From Psychromonas marina (GTDB lineage: Bacteria > Pseudomonadota > Gammaproteobacteria > Enterobacterales > Psychromonadaceae): a DNA stretch of 64,000 nucleotides. Of this stretch, positions 28,031 to 37,554 are shown piece after piece (positions within the stretch are counted from its first letter, which is position 1; the number at the start of each line of letters is the position of its first letter). Where the stretch lies: assembly GCF_030161115.1 (NCBI RefSeq), contig NZ_BSPQ01000001.1, positions 186,001 through 250,000 on the forward strand. Reading direction: 5' to 3'. Both the position numbers and the translations under genes were made by a program. The notes beneath the pieces were generated by a model. The model had not been told where the DNA came from. It did no database searches and saw only the letters and a list, made by a program, of their open reading frames with translations.

Positions 28031-29063
28031 GTGATAAACAATCTCGCTCTGATAAAACCGCTTCGAGGCGGTTTGAAATGCTATTTGGAATCTGCCATTG
28101 GATCTCTTTAATCGCTTGTTCGATGGCATAGGAAAATGCAATCTCATTAGCACTACCATGGCTCTTAACGACAATACCACGTAGCCCAATTAAACTGGCG
28201 CCATTATACATATCTGGATGTAAATGTTTAAACTGCTTTTTTAAGATAGGGCTTAATAATTTACCCAATAGCTTAGTGTAAAAACTAGAGTTTACCGCTT
28301 TGTCTAACTGTTGTAAAAAAACTCGCCCCATACCTTCATAACTTTTAAGCGCAACATTGCCACTAAAGCCATCGGTCACAACCACATCCGCTTTACATGA
28401 AAACAGTTCATCAGCCTCTATGAAGCCAACATAATTGATATAGTTACTTTCACCCAATAAGGTAGCTGAACGCTTAATAATATCACTGCCTTTATTATTC
28501 TCTTTTCCGACATTGAGTAACGCAACGGTCGGTTTGGGCACTTGCTCCACTTTTTCACACAAGACACTGCCCATCACCGCAAAGTTAAATAACGTATCAC
28601 TATCGCATTGCAGGTTTGCACCTAAATCAAGCAGGTAGGTATGCCCACCACAATTATTAGGTAAGCCTGAAACGAGTGCAGGTCTGGAAACACTAGGGAT
28701 GGTTTTTAAGGCTTGCTTAGCAAGTAGCATTAATGCCCCGGTATTGCCGGCACTCACACAAGCATCAACATCTCCATCTGCGACCATTTTAAGCACGGTA
28801 TGCATCGATGAATTGGAAACATGGCGTAATACATATATCGGATTATCTTCCATTGAAATGACATTTTCAGCATGCACAAATGAAAGACGATCATGATCTA
28901 AAAGATCATATTGTTTTAACAGTGGAATTATTTTTTCACGAGTGCCAACGATAATCAGTGACAGTGTGGGGTATTTTTGAAGTGTTTTTTTCGCTGCTAG
29001 TAGCGAAATATGGGGGCCGAAGTCGCCCCCCATGGCATCAAGCGCAATAAGATAGTTACGCAA
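28023..29063 (-). CDS. plsX: Phosphate acyltransferase PlsX (TTG start)
   Basis: 346 residues. It converts acyl-ACP to acyl-phosphate for phospholipid synthesis. Start [16 protein letters not shown] is the family signature; [18 protein letters not shown] and [16 protein letters not shown] are further conserved segments. The start codon is TTG (29063) with AGGA six bases upstream. It follows rpmF by 7 bp and overlaps fabH, in the classic rpmF-plsX-fabH order. Confidence 0.96.
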   Translation of the reverse strand: MRNYLIALDAMGGDFGPHISLLAAKKTLQKYPTLSLIIVGTREKIIPLLKQYDLLDHDRLSFVHAENVISMEDNPIYVLRHVSNSSMHTVLKMVADGDVDACVSAGNTGALMLLAKQALKTIPSVSRPALVSGLPNNCGGHTYLLDLGANLQCDSDTLFNFAVMGSVLCEKVEQVPKPTVALLNVGKENNKGSDIIKRSATLLGESNYINYVGFIEADELFSCKADVVVTDGFSGNVALKSYEGMGRVFLQQLDKAVNSSFYTKLLGKLLSPILKKQFKHLHPDMYNGASLIGLRGIVVKSHGSANEIAFSYAIEQAIKEIQWQIPNSISNRLEAVLSERDCLSHE

Positions 29064-29070
29064 GGTAATC

Positions 29071-29244
29071 CTATAGTTCGATTACTTTTTTGCCTTTATA
29101 GAAACCATCTGCAGTCATGTGATGACGACGATGAGTTTCACCAGACGTTGCGTCAACTGTAAGTTGAGCTGGAGCACTTAGTGCATCATGTGAACGACGC
29201 ATGCCACGCTTTGAACGAGTTTTACGACTTTTTTGTACTGCCAT
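29071..29244 (-). CDS. rpmF: 50S ribosomal protein L32
   Basis: 57 residues, identical in length to E. coli L32. It begins [20 protein letters not shown] and ends [12 protein letters not shown]. Basic N-terminal half. Located between yceD and plsX, its conserved place. No zinc-ribbon cysteines are present, so this is the Cys-minus form. Confidence 0.97.
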   Translation of the reverse strand: MAVQKSRKTRSKRGMRRSHDALSAPAQLTVDATSGETHRRHHMTADGFYKGKKVIEL

Positions 29245-29262
29245 TTTAAAAATTCCTACTAG

Positions 29263-29787
29263 TTATTTGCGCTTTAGTTGAGCTAAAGCTTCAAATGGGT
29301 TTGGACGTTGTTCTTCTTCTTCTTCAATCTCACCAAAAGTAAGTTCAAACTTACTTTCTTCACAATCTTCGATTGCGTGTTTCGATATCTGAGGCAGAGT
29401 CAATATCAGCTCATCTTCTACGATTTCGTGAAGATTAACTTCCCCATTTTCATCATAATAAATGGGTTCATACACGTCTGGTAAATTATTTTCCTGCTCT
29501 TGATTATGAACAGGACAATACGTAAATTCAGCTTCACACTGATAAATCATAGGCTCATTGCACCGTTGACAGATGAGTTCTACTGCAACACTCGCTTTAC
29601 CATGAAATATTCTCAACTTTTGTCGATCAATTTCAAATGTAAACTTCGTGCTGATATCAGATTGAATACTGATTGTTGATTCCGCTAATCTTCTCAATAG
29701 GGCTTTCTGAATTATAGCTTCTAATTCTGTGCCTGATTGAGCAGCGCGTACCGGATCAACGCTAATCGGTAGTTTAACCTTTTGCAT
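29263..29787 (-). CDS. yceD: YceD (DUF177), 23S rRNA accumulation protein
   Basis: 174 residues. VELICQRCNEPMIYQCEAEFTYCPV holds the CxxC...C pattern of the family near residues 73-93, and the C-terminal half is acidic (VEDELILTLPQISKH, EEEEEQRP). In E. coli YceD is needed for normal 23S rRNA levels; a direct activity is not settled. It heads the rpmF-plsX-fabH run, 18 bp upstream of rpmF. Confidence 0.92.
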   Translation of the reverse strand: MQKVKLPISVDPVRAAQSGTELEAIIQKALLRRLAESTISIQSDISTKFTFEIDRQKLRIFHGKASVAVELICQRCNEPMIYQCEAEFTYCPVHNQEQENNLPDVYEPIYYDENGEVNLHEIVEDELILTLPQISKHAIEDCEESKFELTFGEIEEEEEQRPNPFEALAQLKRK

Positions 29788-30140
29788 GGGCGCGAATGAT
29801 ATAGATTGACAAGGCGATAGTCAAAGAAAAATAGTGATTTTTTATATCTTTTCACTCGAAAGCCGTCTGTATTCAAACTACTTTATTGAGCCATTCACAA
29901 TGACAGCAAGGTCAAGCTTAATAGGATAACCTTTGTAAATATTTACAACGGAATCCCCCCCCTCTTAAAATTAAAGAGTCCACAGCAAATAAAGTGCATA
30001 AAATAATTACCGCACTCCAATAAGTAAAGGCGCAGTGCCTCTAAGGTTAAGCTATTTAATCACTCTTTTGAGCGCAATTATAGCTTTATTCTTTTACAGC
30101 TATTAATATAGATTCATTATCCATTAACGATGAAATTATT
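29788..30140. promoter_or_regulatory. Divergent region yceD/yceF with a 16-bp palindrome
   Basis: 353 bp with no gene. TTGTAAATATTTACAA (29933-29948) is a perfect 16-bp palindrome, followed by a run of eight C residues (29955-29962). Promoters for yceD (leftward) and yceF (rightward) must lie here, but I cannot fix -35/-10 pairs with confidence. Confidence 0.5.
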
Positions 30141-30722
30141 ATGACCGCACAGCTTGTTTTAGCCTCTACTTCTCCCTTTAGAAAGCAGTTGTTAGAGAAA
30201 TTACACCTTTCTTTTTTAACAGAAAAACCCAACGTGGATGAAACACCATTAGACGATGAAACCGCACAACAATTAGTGGAAAGACTCGCCATTGAAAAAG
30301 CACAGGCCGTCACAGCAAACTTTGAAAATGCGTTAGTTATTGGTTCAGACCAAGTATGCATGAACAATGGTCAAATATTAGGTAAGCCAGGTAATTTTGA
30401 AAACGCTTTTCAACAGTTAAAAGCAGCAAGTGGTAAAAGCATCACTTTTTATACGGGCTTGGCTGTGATTAATAGTAAAACGGGTAACATTCAGTCTATT
30501 GTTGAACCCTATGTGGTTAAATTTCGCGTACTCAGCGATCAGATGATCAGCAACTACCTCAACAAAGAGCAACCTTATAACTGCGCCGGCAGCTTTAAAA
30601 GCGAAGGTTATGGTATTAGCTTATTTGATGCCTTTGAAGGCAAAGATCCCAATAGTCTTATTGGACTACCGCTGATATCTTTAATCAGCATGCTAGAAAA
30701 TGAAGGTATGCGAGTGGTTTAA
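30141..30722 (+). CDS. yceF: Maf-like 7-methyl-GTP pyrophosphatase YceF
   Basis: 193 residues. Start LVLASTSPFRKQLLEKL is the Maf signature, followed by PNVDETPLDDETAQQLVERLA, VIGSDQVCMNNGQILGKPGN and CAGSFKSEGYGISLFDAFEG. The SDQV acid residue and the FKSEG segment match the YceF subgroup (m7GTP hydrolysis) rather than dTTP/UTP-specific YhdE. Divergent from yceD, as in E. coli. Confidence 0.92.
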   Translation: MTAQLVLASTSPFRKQLLEKLHLSFLTEKPNVDETPLDDETAQQLVERLAIEKAQAVTANFENALVIGSDQVCMNNGQILGKPGNFENAFQQLKAASGKSITFYTGLAVINSKTGNIQSIVEPYVVKFRVLSDQMISNYLNKEQPYNCAGSFKSEGYGISLFDAFEGKDPNSLIGLPLISLISMLENEGMRVV

Positions 30723-30726
30723 AAGA

Positions 30727-30768
30727 TAGCTTTCAGTTATTAGCTTTCAGTTATTAGCTGTCAGCTAT
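30727..30768. repeat. Three tandem 14-bp repeats
   Basis: TAGCTTTCAGTTAT twice and TAGCTGTCAGCTAT once, in perfect tandem. A degenerate inverted copy (GCTGACAGCTGAAAGC) lies at about 30823. The same unit recurs at 37517-37544 in the opposite orientation. The repeats separate convergent yceF and nhaD. Confidence 0.7.
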
Positions 30769-30850
30769 CAGTTTGGTTCAAAAAACTGCTGTTTGTTACC
30801 GTCAGCTAAGAACTTACTGAAGGCTGACAGCTGAAAGCTTGTTTTAACTG

Positions 30851-32299
30851 CTATGTAAAAAGTTCCGCATTCAGCCATAAATGCATCATTATGCTGGTGA
30901 TATAACCAAGCGCAATCACAGGCATCCATTTCAAATGAGCACCAAAGGTGTAGATGCCACGGGCTTGCCCCATTAATGCAACGCCAGCTGCAGAACCGAT
31001 CGATAATAATGAGCCTCCAACACCTGCGGTTAATGTGACTAATAACCACTGCCCAACAGACATTTCTGGATTCATACTTAATACCGCAAACATTACTGGA
31101 ATATTATCTACAATCGCAGACAATACGCCCACTGCAATATTGGCATAGGTGGTATCCCATTGCAGATACATCACTTCCGAGACTAAATTAAGATAACCAA
31201 TAAATCCTAATCCACCGACACACAATACCACCCCATAAAAAAACAGTAGCGTGTCCCATTCTGATTTTGCAACACGATTAAATACATCAAAAGGAACGAC
31301 ACTACCTAATGAGAGTAAGCGCGCTTCATCATGTTTCTGTTTAGCTAACGCTCTTTTTCTCGCCAAAGAGCTAGGCAGTGTACGACGTAAAAAATAGCCA
31401 AAGAATTGTAATAGTCCTAATCCGGTCATCATGCCCAGCACGGGTGGCATATGTAAGAAAGAGTGCGACATCACCGCCAAACTAATGGTCACTAAAAATA
31501 ACCCTAGAATTCGAAACGCACCGCGCTTTATCTCAACCGCTTCAATCGTTGCTTCAGGGTGCCCATCGCTCACAAAGAAACTCATTATTAACGCCGGAAT
31601 TAACGCATTAACAACGGAAGGGAGGAATAACACAAAAAATTGCGTAAATTTGATGTCACCACTTTGCCAAACCATTAACGTAGTGATATCACCAAAGGGA
31701 CTAAATGCCCCACCCGCATTAGCACAAACAACGATATTGATACAGGATAACGAGACAAACCGATGGTTGTCTTGACCCACTTTCATCACCACCGCACACA
31801 TCAATAACGCAGTGGTTAAGTTATCTGCAATAGGCGATATAAAAAATGCTAAGCAACCCGTTAACCAAAATATTGCTTTCAGTGATAAGCCTTTATTGAC
31901 CATCCAAGCGCGTAACGCATCAAACAGACGACGCTCCTCCATCGCATTGATGTAAGTCATTGCGACTAAAAGGAACAGTAGTAATTCTGCATACTCTAAT
32001 AAATTATGGCGAAAGGTTTGCTCGGCAAGTTCAGACATACCATGTTGTACATAAACCCAAGCAATAACCGCCCAGATAATGCCTGCCGCAACCAGTACAG
32101 GTTTAGATTTTCGTAGATGCAGATACTCTTCTGCCATCACTAGCATATAAGCGACAAAGAATATTAATAATGAAAAATAACCAACAAAAGAGTCGGTTAA
32201 ATCTAAGGGAGTCGTGCTGGTAGTAGCAATCGCCGTTGTTGAAAAGCAGCTTAATATGATAAAAAGGATCAACGTAGCAAAGGAACAAAGCTTAAACAT
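30851..32299 (-). CDS. nhaD: Na+/H+ antiporter NhaD
   Basis: 482 residues with about 12 transmembrane segments and a hydrophobic, possibly cleaved N-terminus (LILFIILSCFSTTAIA). Conserved segments: FISPIADNLTTALLM at about residue 150, CANAGGAFSPFGDITTLMVW at about 190, and the second repeat with SAIVDNIPVMFAVL at about 385 and GVGGSLLSIGSAAGVALMG at about 425, each with the Asp/Asn typical of ion-transporter superfamily members. Exports Na+ (Li+) at alkaline pH, fitting a marine bacterium. A perfect 14-bp inverted repeat abuts the start codon and contains its only ribosome-binding candidate. Confidence 0.92.
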   Translation of the reverse strand: MFKLCSFATLILFIILSCFSTTAIATTSTTPLDLTDSFVGYFSLLIFFVAYMLVMAEEYLHLRKSKPVLVAAGIIWAVIAWVYVQHGMSELAEQTFRHNLLEYAELLLFLLVAMTYINAMEERRLFDALRAWMVNKGLSLKAIFWLTGCLAFFISPIADNLTTALLMCAVVMKVGQDNHRFVSLSCINIVVCANAGGAFSPFGDITTLMVWQSGDIKFTQFFVLFLPSVVNALIPALIMSFFVSDGHPEATIEAVEIKRGAFRILGLFLVTISLAVMSHSFLHMPPVLGMMTGLGLLQFFGYFLRRTLPSSLARKRALAKQKHDEARLLSLGSVVPFDVFNRVAKSEWDTLLFFYGVVLCVGGLGFIGYLNLVSEVMYLQWDTTYANIAVGVLSAIVDNIPVMFAVLSMNPEMSVGQWLLVTLTAGVGGSLLSIGSAAGVALMGQARGIYTFGAHLKWMPVIALGYITSIMMHLWLNAELFT

Positions 32300-32300
32300 A

Positions 32301-32336
32301 ACACTCTCTCAAATAACGATTCATTTGAGAGAGTGT
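32301..32336 (-). promoter_or_regulatory. 5'-UTR hairpin enclosing the nhaD ribosome-binding site
   Basis: ACACTCTCTCAAAT (32301-32314) and ATTTGAGAGAGTGT (32323-32336) are perfectly complementary over 14 bp with an 8-nt loop, and end one base before the nhaD ATG. In the mRNA the GAGAGAGT that must serve as Shine-Dalgarno is paired in the stem, so translation should need opening of the hairpin. The absence of a T tract argues against a terminator. Confidence 0.75.
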
Positions 32337-32440
32337 AGTCTAGCGCTTCTGTTCAATTAGTTACTAAAATCACATTTGTTAAAACAAAAACGTATATGTT
32401 CTTATTACTTGAACATGCCCTATCATGAGGCTCGATTTAC

Positions 32441-34453
32441 TCAACCAATACTTAATAGTTGTTCATGTAATTTAGCCACCTCATCACGTAACCCTGCCGC
32501 TTTTTCAAACTCTAGCTCTTTTGCAAAAGCGAACATCTGCTTTTCAAGTTTCGCTATCTGTTTCAAAATATCTTGCTCACTATGCACTTCATAGTTGGCT
32601 TTATACTCAGCGACTTTAGCTTGCTTAGCATTACCTTTTTTGAGATTACGCTGTCCTAACTGCATCACATCACTGACTTGCTTATTCAACCCTTGCGGGG
32701 TAATACCATTATCAATATTAAATTGATGCTGCAGTGCACGACGATCTTCGGTCACTTTGATCGCTTTTTGCATTGAACCCGTCACCCTATCAGCATATAA
32801 AATAGCACGACCTTTTAAATTACGCGCAGCGCGTCCCATGGTTTGAATGAGTGAACGCTCAGAACGTAAGAAGCCCTCTTTATCGGCATCTAATATCGCC
32901 ACTAAGGATACCTCAGGGATGTCTAATCCTTCACGCAGTAGATTGATGCCAATTAACACATCAAACACGCCTAAACGCAGGTCTCGAATTATTTCAACAC
33001 GCTCAACGGTATCAACATCAGAATGAAGGTAGCGCACTTTAATACCATGCTCATTTAAATAATCGGTAAGATCTTCCGCCATACGTTTAGTAAGCGTTGT
33101 AACTAATACACGTTCTTTTAGTGGTACGCGTAGATTGATCTCTGAAAGAAGATCATCAACCTGGGTGCCAACGGGACGCACCTCAATTTCAGGGTCTAAT
33201 AAACCGGTAGGACGGATCACCTGACGCACAATATCGCCCTGTGACTTTTCGATTTCATAATCGCTTGGTGTCGCTGATACATAGATCGTTTGCGGCGCGA
33301 TCTTTTCAAACTCTTCAAACATCATCGGACGATTATCTAATGCAGAAGGCAGTCGGAATCCATAATTAACTAGATTCTCTTTACGGCTACGGTCACCTTT
33401 ATACATTGCACCTATTTGCGGCACGGTGACATGGCTCTCATCGATAATTAATAAGCCATCTTTAGGCAGATAATCAAACAAGGTTGGTGGCGCAGCCCCT
33501 TGCTCACGTCCAGAAAGATAACGGGAGTAGTTTTCAATGCCCGAGCAATACCCTAGCTCATTCATCATCTCAATATCGTATAACGTACGTTGAGAGATAC
33601 GCTGCTCTTCAATCAGCTTATTTTGTGCTAGAAACTCTTTTTTACGTTCATTGAGTTCCTCTTTTATGCCATCAATGGCTTTTAAGATCTGCTCTCTTGG
33701 CGTTACGTAGTGGGTTTTAGGGTAAACAGTCACACGCGGAAGATTATCTAAGGTTTGCCCCGTCAGAGGATCAAACACAGTGATCTTTTCGACTTCATCA
33801 TCAAAAAGCTCAATACGCAGTGCATCACTTTCTGAATCAGCAGGGAAGATATCAATCACCTCTCCACGTACTCTAAACGTACCGCGGCTAAGCTCAGTCT
33901 CATTGCGGTTATATTGCAGATCAACTAAACGCTGAAGAATATCGCGGCTAGAAATAAACTCCCCCACCGTTAAATGCAGCATCATTTTCAGATAAGCAGT
34001 CGGATCCCCTAAACCATAAATAGCGGAAACCGATGCAACTAACACCACATCTTTACGCTCTAGTAGTGCTTTAGTCGCCGACAAACGCATCTGTTCGATA
34101 TGCGCGTTCACTGCGGCATCTTTCTCTATAAAAGAGTCAGAGCTCGGTACATAGGCTTCTGGTTGGTAATAATCATAATAGGAGACAAAATATTCAACGG
34201 CATTATTAGGAAAAAATTCTTTCATCTCACCGTATAGTTGCGCAGCTAATGTTTTATTAGGCGCCAAAATAAGCGTAGGACGGTTTAGCGTCGCAATGGT
34301 ATTTGCCAAGGTGAATGTTTTACCTGAGCCAGTCACACCTAATAACGTCTGAAAAGCCAGACCAGATTCAATGCCGTCCACTAGCTGATTAATTGCCTCA
34401 GGTTGATCTCCGGCAGGAGAAAAGGGAGATGATAATTGAAATAACTTTTCCAT
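32441..34453 (-). CDS. uvrB: Excinuclease ABC subunit B
   Basis: 670 residues (E. coli 673). Damage-verifying helicase-like subunit of nucleotide excision repair. Walker [13 protein letters not shown] at about residue 40; the beta-hairpin [21 protein letters not shown] at about 92-112; DESHVTVPQ motif II at about 338; helicase motif [14 protein letters not shown] at about 535; and the C-terminal UVR domain from about residue 630 that binds UvrA/UvrC. GAGG precedes the ATG. No LexA box was found upstream. Confidence 0.97.
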   Translation of the reverse strand: MEKLFQLSSPFSPAGDQPEAINQLVDGIESGLAFQTLLGVTGSGKTFTLANTIATLNRPTLILAPNKTLAAQLYGEMKEFFPNNAVEYFVSYYDYYQPEAYVPSSDSFIEKDAAVNAHIEQMRLSATKALLERKDVVLVASVSAIYGLGDPTAYLKMMLHLTVGEFISSRDILQRLVDLQYNRNETELSRGTFRVRGEVIDIFPADSESDALRIELFDDEVEKITVFDPLTGQTLDNLPRVTVYPKTHYVTPREQILKAIDGIKEELNERKKEFLAQNKLIEEQRISQRTLYDIEMMNELGYCSGIENYSRYLSGREQGAAPPTLFDYLPKDGLLIIDESHVTVPQIGAMYKGDRSRKENLVNYGFRLPSALDNRPMMFEEFEKIAPQTIYVSATPSDYEIEKSQGDIVRQVIRPTGLLDPEIEVRPVGTQVDDLLSEINLRVPLKERVLVTTLTKRMAEDLTDYLNEHGIKVRYLHSDVDTVERVEIIRDLRLGVFDVLIGINLLREGLDIPEVSLVAILDADKEGFLRSERSLIQTMGRAARNLKGRAILYADRVTGSMQKAIKVTEDRRALQHQFNIDNGITPQGLNKQVSDVMQLGQRNLKKGNAKQAKVAEYKANYEVHSEQDILKQIAKLEKQMFAFAKELEFEKAAGLRDEVAKLHEQLLSIG

Positions 34454-35253
34454 AGCAGCCTCAAAAATAACAAAAGTGAATTTATAATGCAGTGCAATTA
34501 CAACTTTAGAGTGAATAATTAAATGAACAGGTCATTTTCATACATTAACAACTCATTAACAGGGTCAATATAACGCTTTATTTTTTAATCTGAACATTAA
34601 TGCAACAACTAACATACGGAGATCTTACACTTTTTTAAAAATTAATTACGCTTTAAATGCGTTCACAAAACAAACAATAAAAACCAACAAATAAGAATGA
34701 TTGTCAATCCCTATTTTAAAATAAAAATAAAAATAATTCACAGAAACTTATTGACATAGTTCATCTAGAATAAACGCAAAAAAACATCAACCAAAAACTA
34801 ACAGCTAGCAGTTGACATATATAACGTACTGTTTAATAAGTATAATTTATAATGTGTATTTTTAAAGCAATGTAAAGAGAAGTAAGCAACCATCAGGCTT
34901 TCAGGTACTTTTCACAGAAAACCCCACAGAGTTATCCACAGAAAAAGTGGATAACCATGGCTAACCTAGATAGCATCAGCCCTGCAGCAAAGTAAGATTA
35001 ATTAGTAAAAGATCTTTTACCGTAAATGAATAGCTAGGTTTGATCATGTTTTGTACAAAAATAGATAACAGCCATAAACGAGCTGTATTACTCTGTCATA
35101 AACAATAGATAAGAAAAAGACATAAATACAATGGATTTATAAGCCATTTTGAAAAAGTTAATCTTTGTTGCGTCTAAAAATAACCCGTTTAATAAACTTA
35201 TTCTATAAATTTGTTATGCTATTCATTTAGCAACCCTTATTAGGAAGATCATA
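34454..35253. other. 800-bp AT-rich gap with DnaA-box pair and palindrome
   Basis: Divergent space between uvrB and yajG without a gene. It contains the DnaA-box pair at 34931-34955, a perfect palindrome GTAAAAGATCTTTTAC at 35005-35020 with a GATC site, further GATC sites near 34619, 35041 and 35246, and very AT-rich stretches at 34540-34870. A TTGACA at about 34813 could be a rightward -35 element. The only ATG near the DnaA pair opens a 12-codon frame, which I do not accept as a gene. Confidence 0.5.
34931..34955. promoter_or_regulatory. Inverted pair of DnaA-box sequences
   Basis: GTTATCCAC (34931-34939) and GTGGATAAC (34947-34955) form a 9-bp inverted repeat. The plus-strand TTATCCACA (34932-34940) is a perfect consensus DnaA box; the minus-strand TTATCCACT differs at the last base. 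Weaker look-alikes lie nearby (CTTTTCACA, TAATTCACA). Confidence 0.55.
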
Positions 35254-35844
35254 ATGAAAAACATCTCTTTAACATTACCCTCATTACTTTTATCAATACT
35301 GTTTTTATCCGCCTGCTCAACCACACCAAGTAGTTTACAATTAACGCCGAAATTAGATGAAAATATTAGTGTGACTAAAATAAAAAGTGACAAAAAATGG
35401 TCGTTAACTAGCCAAGATCTTCGTACTGAACGCTACTTAATCGCAATCAGTTCTGGTGATGACGTTGCAACACTCATTAATGAATCCACCAGCACGCGTA
35501 CATTGATTGAGCAGACATTAAAGACACATTGGTTAAAGCAAGGCCATCAAATCAGCAATAAAGGTGTTAACGGCTACCAAATAGATATCCAGTTACTAAA
35601 ATTACTTGCAGAAGTTGAACAAAACACCATGAATCACGAGACTGATATTAATCTAGTTATCAAAGTTCAGCTTAAATCTGAAACAACGACCTTCAGCAAA
35701 ACCTTCCGCTCTCACTATGAAGAAAAAGCACCTTTTAGTGCTAGCGTTACCGATTTAGCACAACAATTAAATAAGCAGTTATCACAATTACTAGATCAAA
35801 TAGTTCAAGATCCTGAAGTTAACGATAAACTAGCGCAACTTTAA
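35254..35844 (+). CDS. yajG: YajG-family lipoprotein
   Basis: 196 residues. Lipoprotein signal peptide with lipobox LSAC (Cys at about residue 21), followed by STTPSSLQLTPKL. The remainder has the mixed alpha/beta YajG pattern (LRTERYLIAI, TLKTHWLKQGHQIS). Outer-membrane-anchored protein of unknown function, next to ppiA 23 bp downstream, so the two are probably co-transcribed. AGGAAGATCATA precedes the ATG. Confidence 0.75.
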   Translation: MKNISLTLPSLLLSILFLSACSTTPSSLQLTPKLDENISVTKIKSDKKWSLTSQDLRTERYLIAISSGDDVATLINESTSTRTLIEQTLKTHWLKQGHQISNKGVNGYQIDIQLLKLLAEVEQNTMNHETDINLVIKVQLKSETTTFSKTFRSHYEEKAPFSASVTDLAQQLNKQLSQLLDQIVQDPEVNDKLAQL

Positions 35845-35867
35845 TTTTCTTATATTAGGAACATACC

Positions 35868-36413
35868 ATGAAAACCATTTTATCTCTTTTTATACTGTTA
35901 CTCAGCCATAGCGCTTATTCAGCAGAAAACCCAAGCGTAGTAATGGATACTTCAAAAGGGCAAATTACCATTGAACTTTTTCCCAACGAAGCACCAGAAA
36001 CAGTGGCAAACTTTTTAGCTTATATAGAAAAAGATGGCTATAAAAACACAACCTTTCATCGTGTCATCAAAGGTTTTATGATTCAAGGTGGTGGTTTCTC
36101 TGCTGAAACTGGCGCAAAAGTATCAACATTACCCGCTATTAAAAATGAATCGCGTAATGGCCTAAGCAATAAACGCGGCACGATCTCAATGGCACGAACG
36201 GGTAATCCACACTCAGCTTCTCGTCAATTCTTTATTAATCATAAAGATAATGCATTTTTAGATGCACAGGGCAATAAATGGGGTTATGCAGTATTTGGGA
36301 AAGTAACCATGGGTATGGATACGGTTGATAGCATCGCTAACGTTAAAACGGGCAGTGCTGATAAACCACGCCAAAATGTCGTTATTAACAGTGTTAAAGT
36401 GGTAGGTAATTAG
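35868..36413 (+). CDS. ppiA: Periplasmic peptidyl-prolyl isomerase (cyclophilin A)
   Basis: 181 residues with a signal peptide (LSLFILLLSHSAYS, cut near residue 18), so periplasmic PpiA rather than cytoplasmic PpiB. Cyclophilin core: TTFHRVIKGFMIQGGGF with the catalytic Arg, NGLSNKRGTISMART, SASRQFFINHKDNAFLD and YAVFGKVTMGMD. It catalyses cis-trans isomerisation of X-Pro bonds in exported proteins. Followed by a strong terminator. Confidence 0.93.
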   Translation: MKTILSLFILLLSHSAYSAENPSVVMDTSKGQITIELFPNEAPETVANFLAYIEKDGYKNTTFHRVIKGFMIQGGGFSAETGAKVSTLPAIKNESRNGLSNKRGTISMARTGNPHSASRQFFINHKDNAFLDAQGNKWGYAVFGKVTMGMDTVDSIANVKTGSADKPRQNVVINSVKVVGN

Positions 36414-36443
36414 CGGTCACTTTTCAGCGATCAGTTAACACAA

Positions 36444-36480
36444 AAAAGCCTCATTTTCTGCACTAGAAAATGAGGCTTTT
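36444..36480. terminator. Bidirectional terminator of ppiA and rluB
   Basis: A 15-bp perfect stem (AAAAGCCTCATTTTC at 36444-36458 with GAAAATGAGGCTTTT at 36466-36480), loop TGCACTA, then TAATTTTT. It lies between convergent ppiA and rluB. Confidence 0.92.
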
Positions 36481-36565
36481 AATTTTTACTCGCATCAACG
36501 AAGAACTAAAGATTGGCTCTTTAGTGATAGCAGACAGTTAATAACTGACAACTTTCTTTTCTAGA

Positions 36566-37474
36566 TCAGTCACGCGTACGTTTACGTGCTGTTGTTGCTG
36601 TACGACGACGTGCTGTTGATGTAGTCGCTTTACGATATTCACTATGCTTTTTCACGGCGCGACGAATACGTGCTTGCGTATTTTTCTCTTTTTTCTCATC
36701 AACGCGTACTTTGCTTTCTGTCTCTTTTGGCATATCTACTAATTTACGGAAGTGATTCACCTCTTTCAGACCAAGCTCAACCCAACCACCTTGCGGTAAC
36801 TGCTTATCAAGATGCAATTGACCGTAACGCACACGCATTAGGCGGCTTACTTGTACACCTTGGCTTTCCCATAAACGACGTACTTCACGCGTACGACCTT
36901 CTGTTAATACAACATGGTACCAACGGTTGATACCTTCACCGCCCGCTTCTTTGCCTGATTCTTTGATCGATAGGAACTTAGCTTCACCATCGTCAAGTTT
37001 AACACCCATACGTAAACGGTTTAGCATCGCATCATCCACTTCACCAAAGATACGTACTGCGTATTCACGCTCAACTTCACGGCTTGGATGCATCATACGG
37101 TTAGCGAATTCACCATCCGTCGTAAACAATAACAGACCAGAGGTATTGATATCTAAACGACCGATAGAGATCCAACGACTGCCATTTAAACGAGGTAGAC
37201 GTTCAAAAACCGTATTACGGCCAGCTTCATCGCTACGTGTACAAACTTCACCTTCCGGTTTGTTGTACGCAAGTACACGACAAACTGTGCTCTCTTCAGT
37301 CACATACTTTACGGTATGACCATCCATACGTAGAATTTGGTTTGGCGTAACACGCTCACCAAGTCCGACTACTTTACCATCGACACTAACGCGTCCTTCT
37401 GCAATCACAGTTTCCATCTTACGACGTGATCCCATGCCTGAACGTGCTAATACTTTTTGTAATTTTTCACTCAT
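36566..37474 (-). CDS. rluB: 23S rRNA pseudouridine(2605) synthase
   Basis: 302 residues. N-terminal S4 RNA-binding domain ([20 protein letters not shown]), then the RsuA/RluB/E/F catalytic domain with [14 protein letters not shown] holding the catalytic Asp at about residue 115. The C-terminus is a basic tail ([17 protein letters not shown]...). Assigned as RluB from this tail and from the conserved order rluB-yciO-rnm-trp. AAAGGAAATTATT before the ATG. Confidence 0.93.
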   Translation of the reverse strand: MSEKLQKVLARSGMGSRRKMETVIAEGRVSVDGKVVGLGERVTPNQILRMDGHTVKYVTEESTVCRVLAYNKPEGEVCTRSDEAGRNTVFERLPRLNGSRWISIGRLDINTSGLLLFTTDGEFANRMMHPSREVEREYAVRIFGEVDDAMLNRLRMGVKLDDGEAKFLSIKESGKEAGGEGINRWYHVVLTEGRTREVRRLWESQGVQVSRLMRVRYGQLHLDKQLPQGGWVELGLKEVNHFRKLVDMPKETESKVRVDEKKEKNTQARIRRAVKKHSEYRKATTSTARRRTATTARKRTRD

Positions 37475-37516
37475 AATAATTTCCTTTGGGTAATTCTCAT
37501 TAGGCCAATAAGCTAT

Positions 37517-37544
37517 TAGCTGACAGCTATTAGCTGACAGCTAT
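37517..37544. repeat. Two tandem 14-bp repeats, same family as 30727-30768
   Basis: TAGCTGACAGCTAT occurs twice in tandem, preceded by a partial copy (AGCTAT). Its reverse complement is the TAGCTGTCAGCTAT unit at 30755. It lies between yciO (stop 37555) and rluB (start 37474). Degenerate copies flank rluB on the other side near 36415-36440 and 36525-36550. Confidence 0.7.
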
Positions 37545-37554
37545 CGGCTTAATA

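Noticed and set aside
30768-31049. 93-codon minus-strand ORF overlapping the 3' end of nhaD
   Set aside because: Out-of-frame shadow of nhaD extending into the repeat region.
34454-34700. LexA (SOS) box upstream of uvrB
   Set aside because: No CTGT-N8-ACAG sequence was found in this stretch. SOS control may still exist with a divergent site.
34956-34994. 12-codon ORF (MANLDSISPAAK) after the DnaA-box pair
   Set aside because: Too short, no Shine-Dalgarno (a hairpin precedes it) and no regulatory codon bias that would make it a leader peptide.
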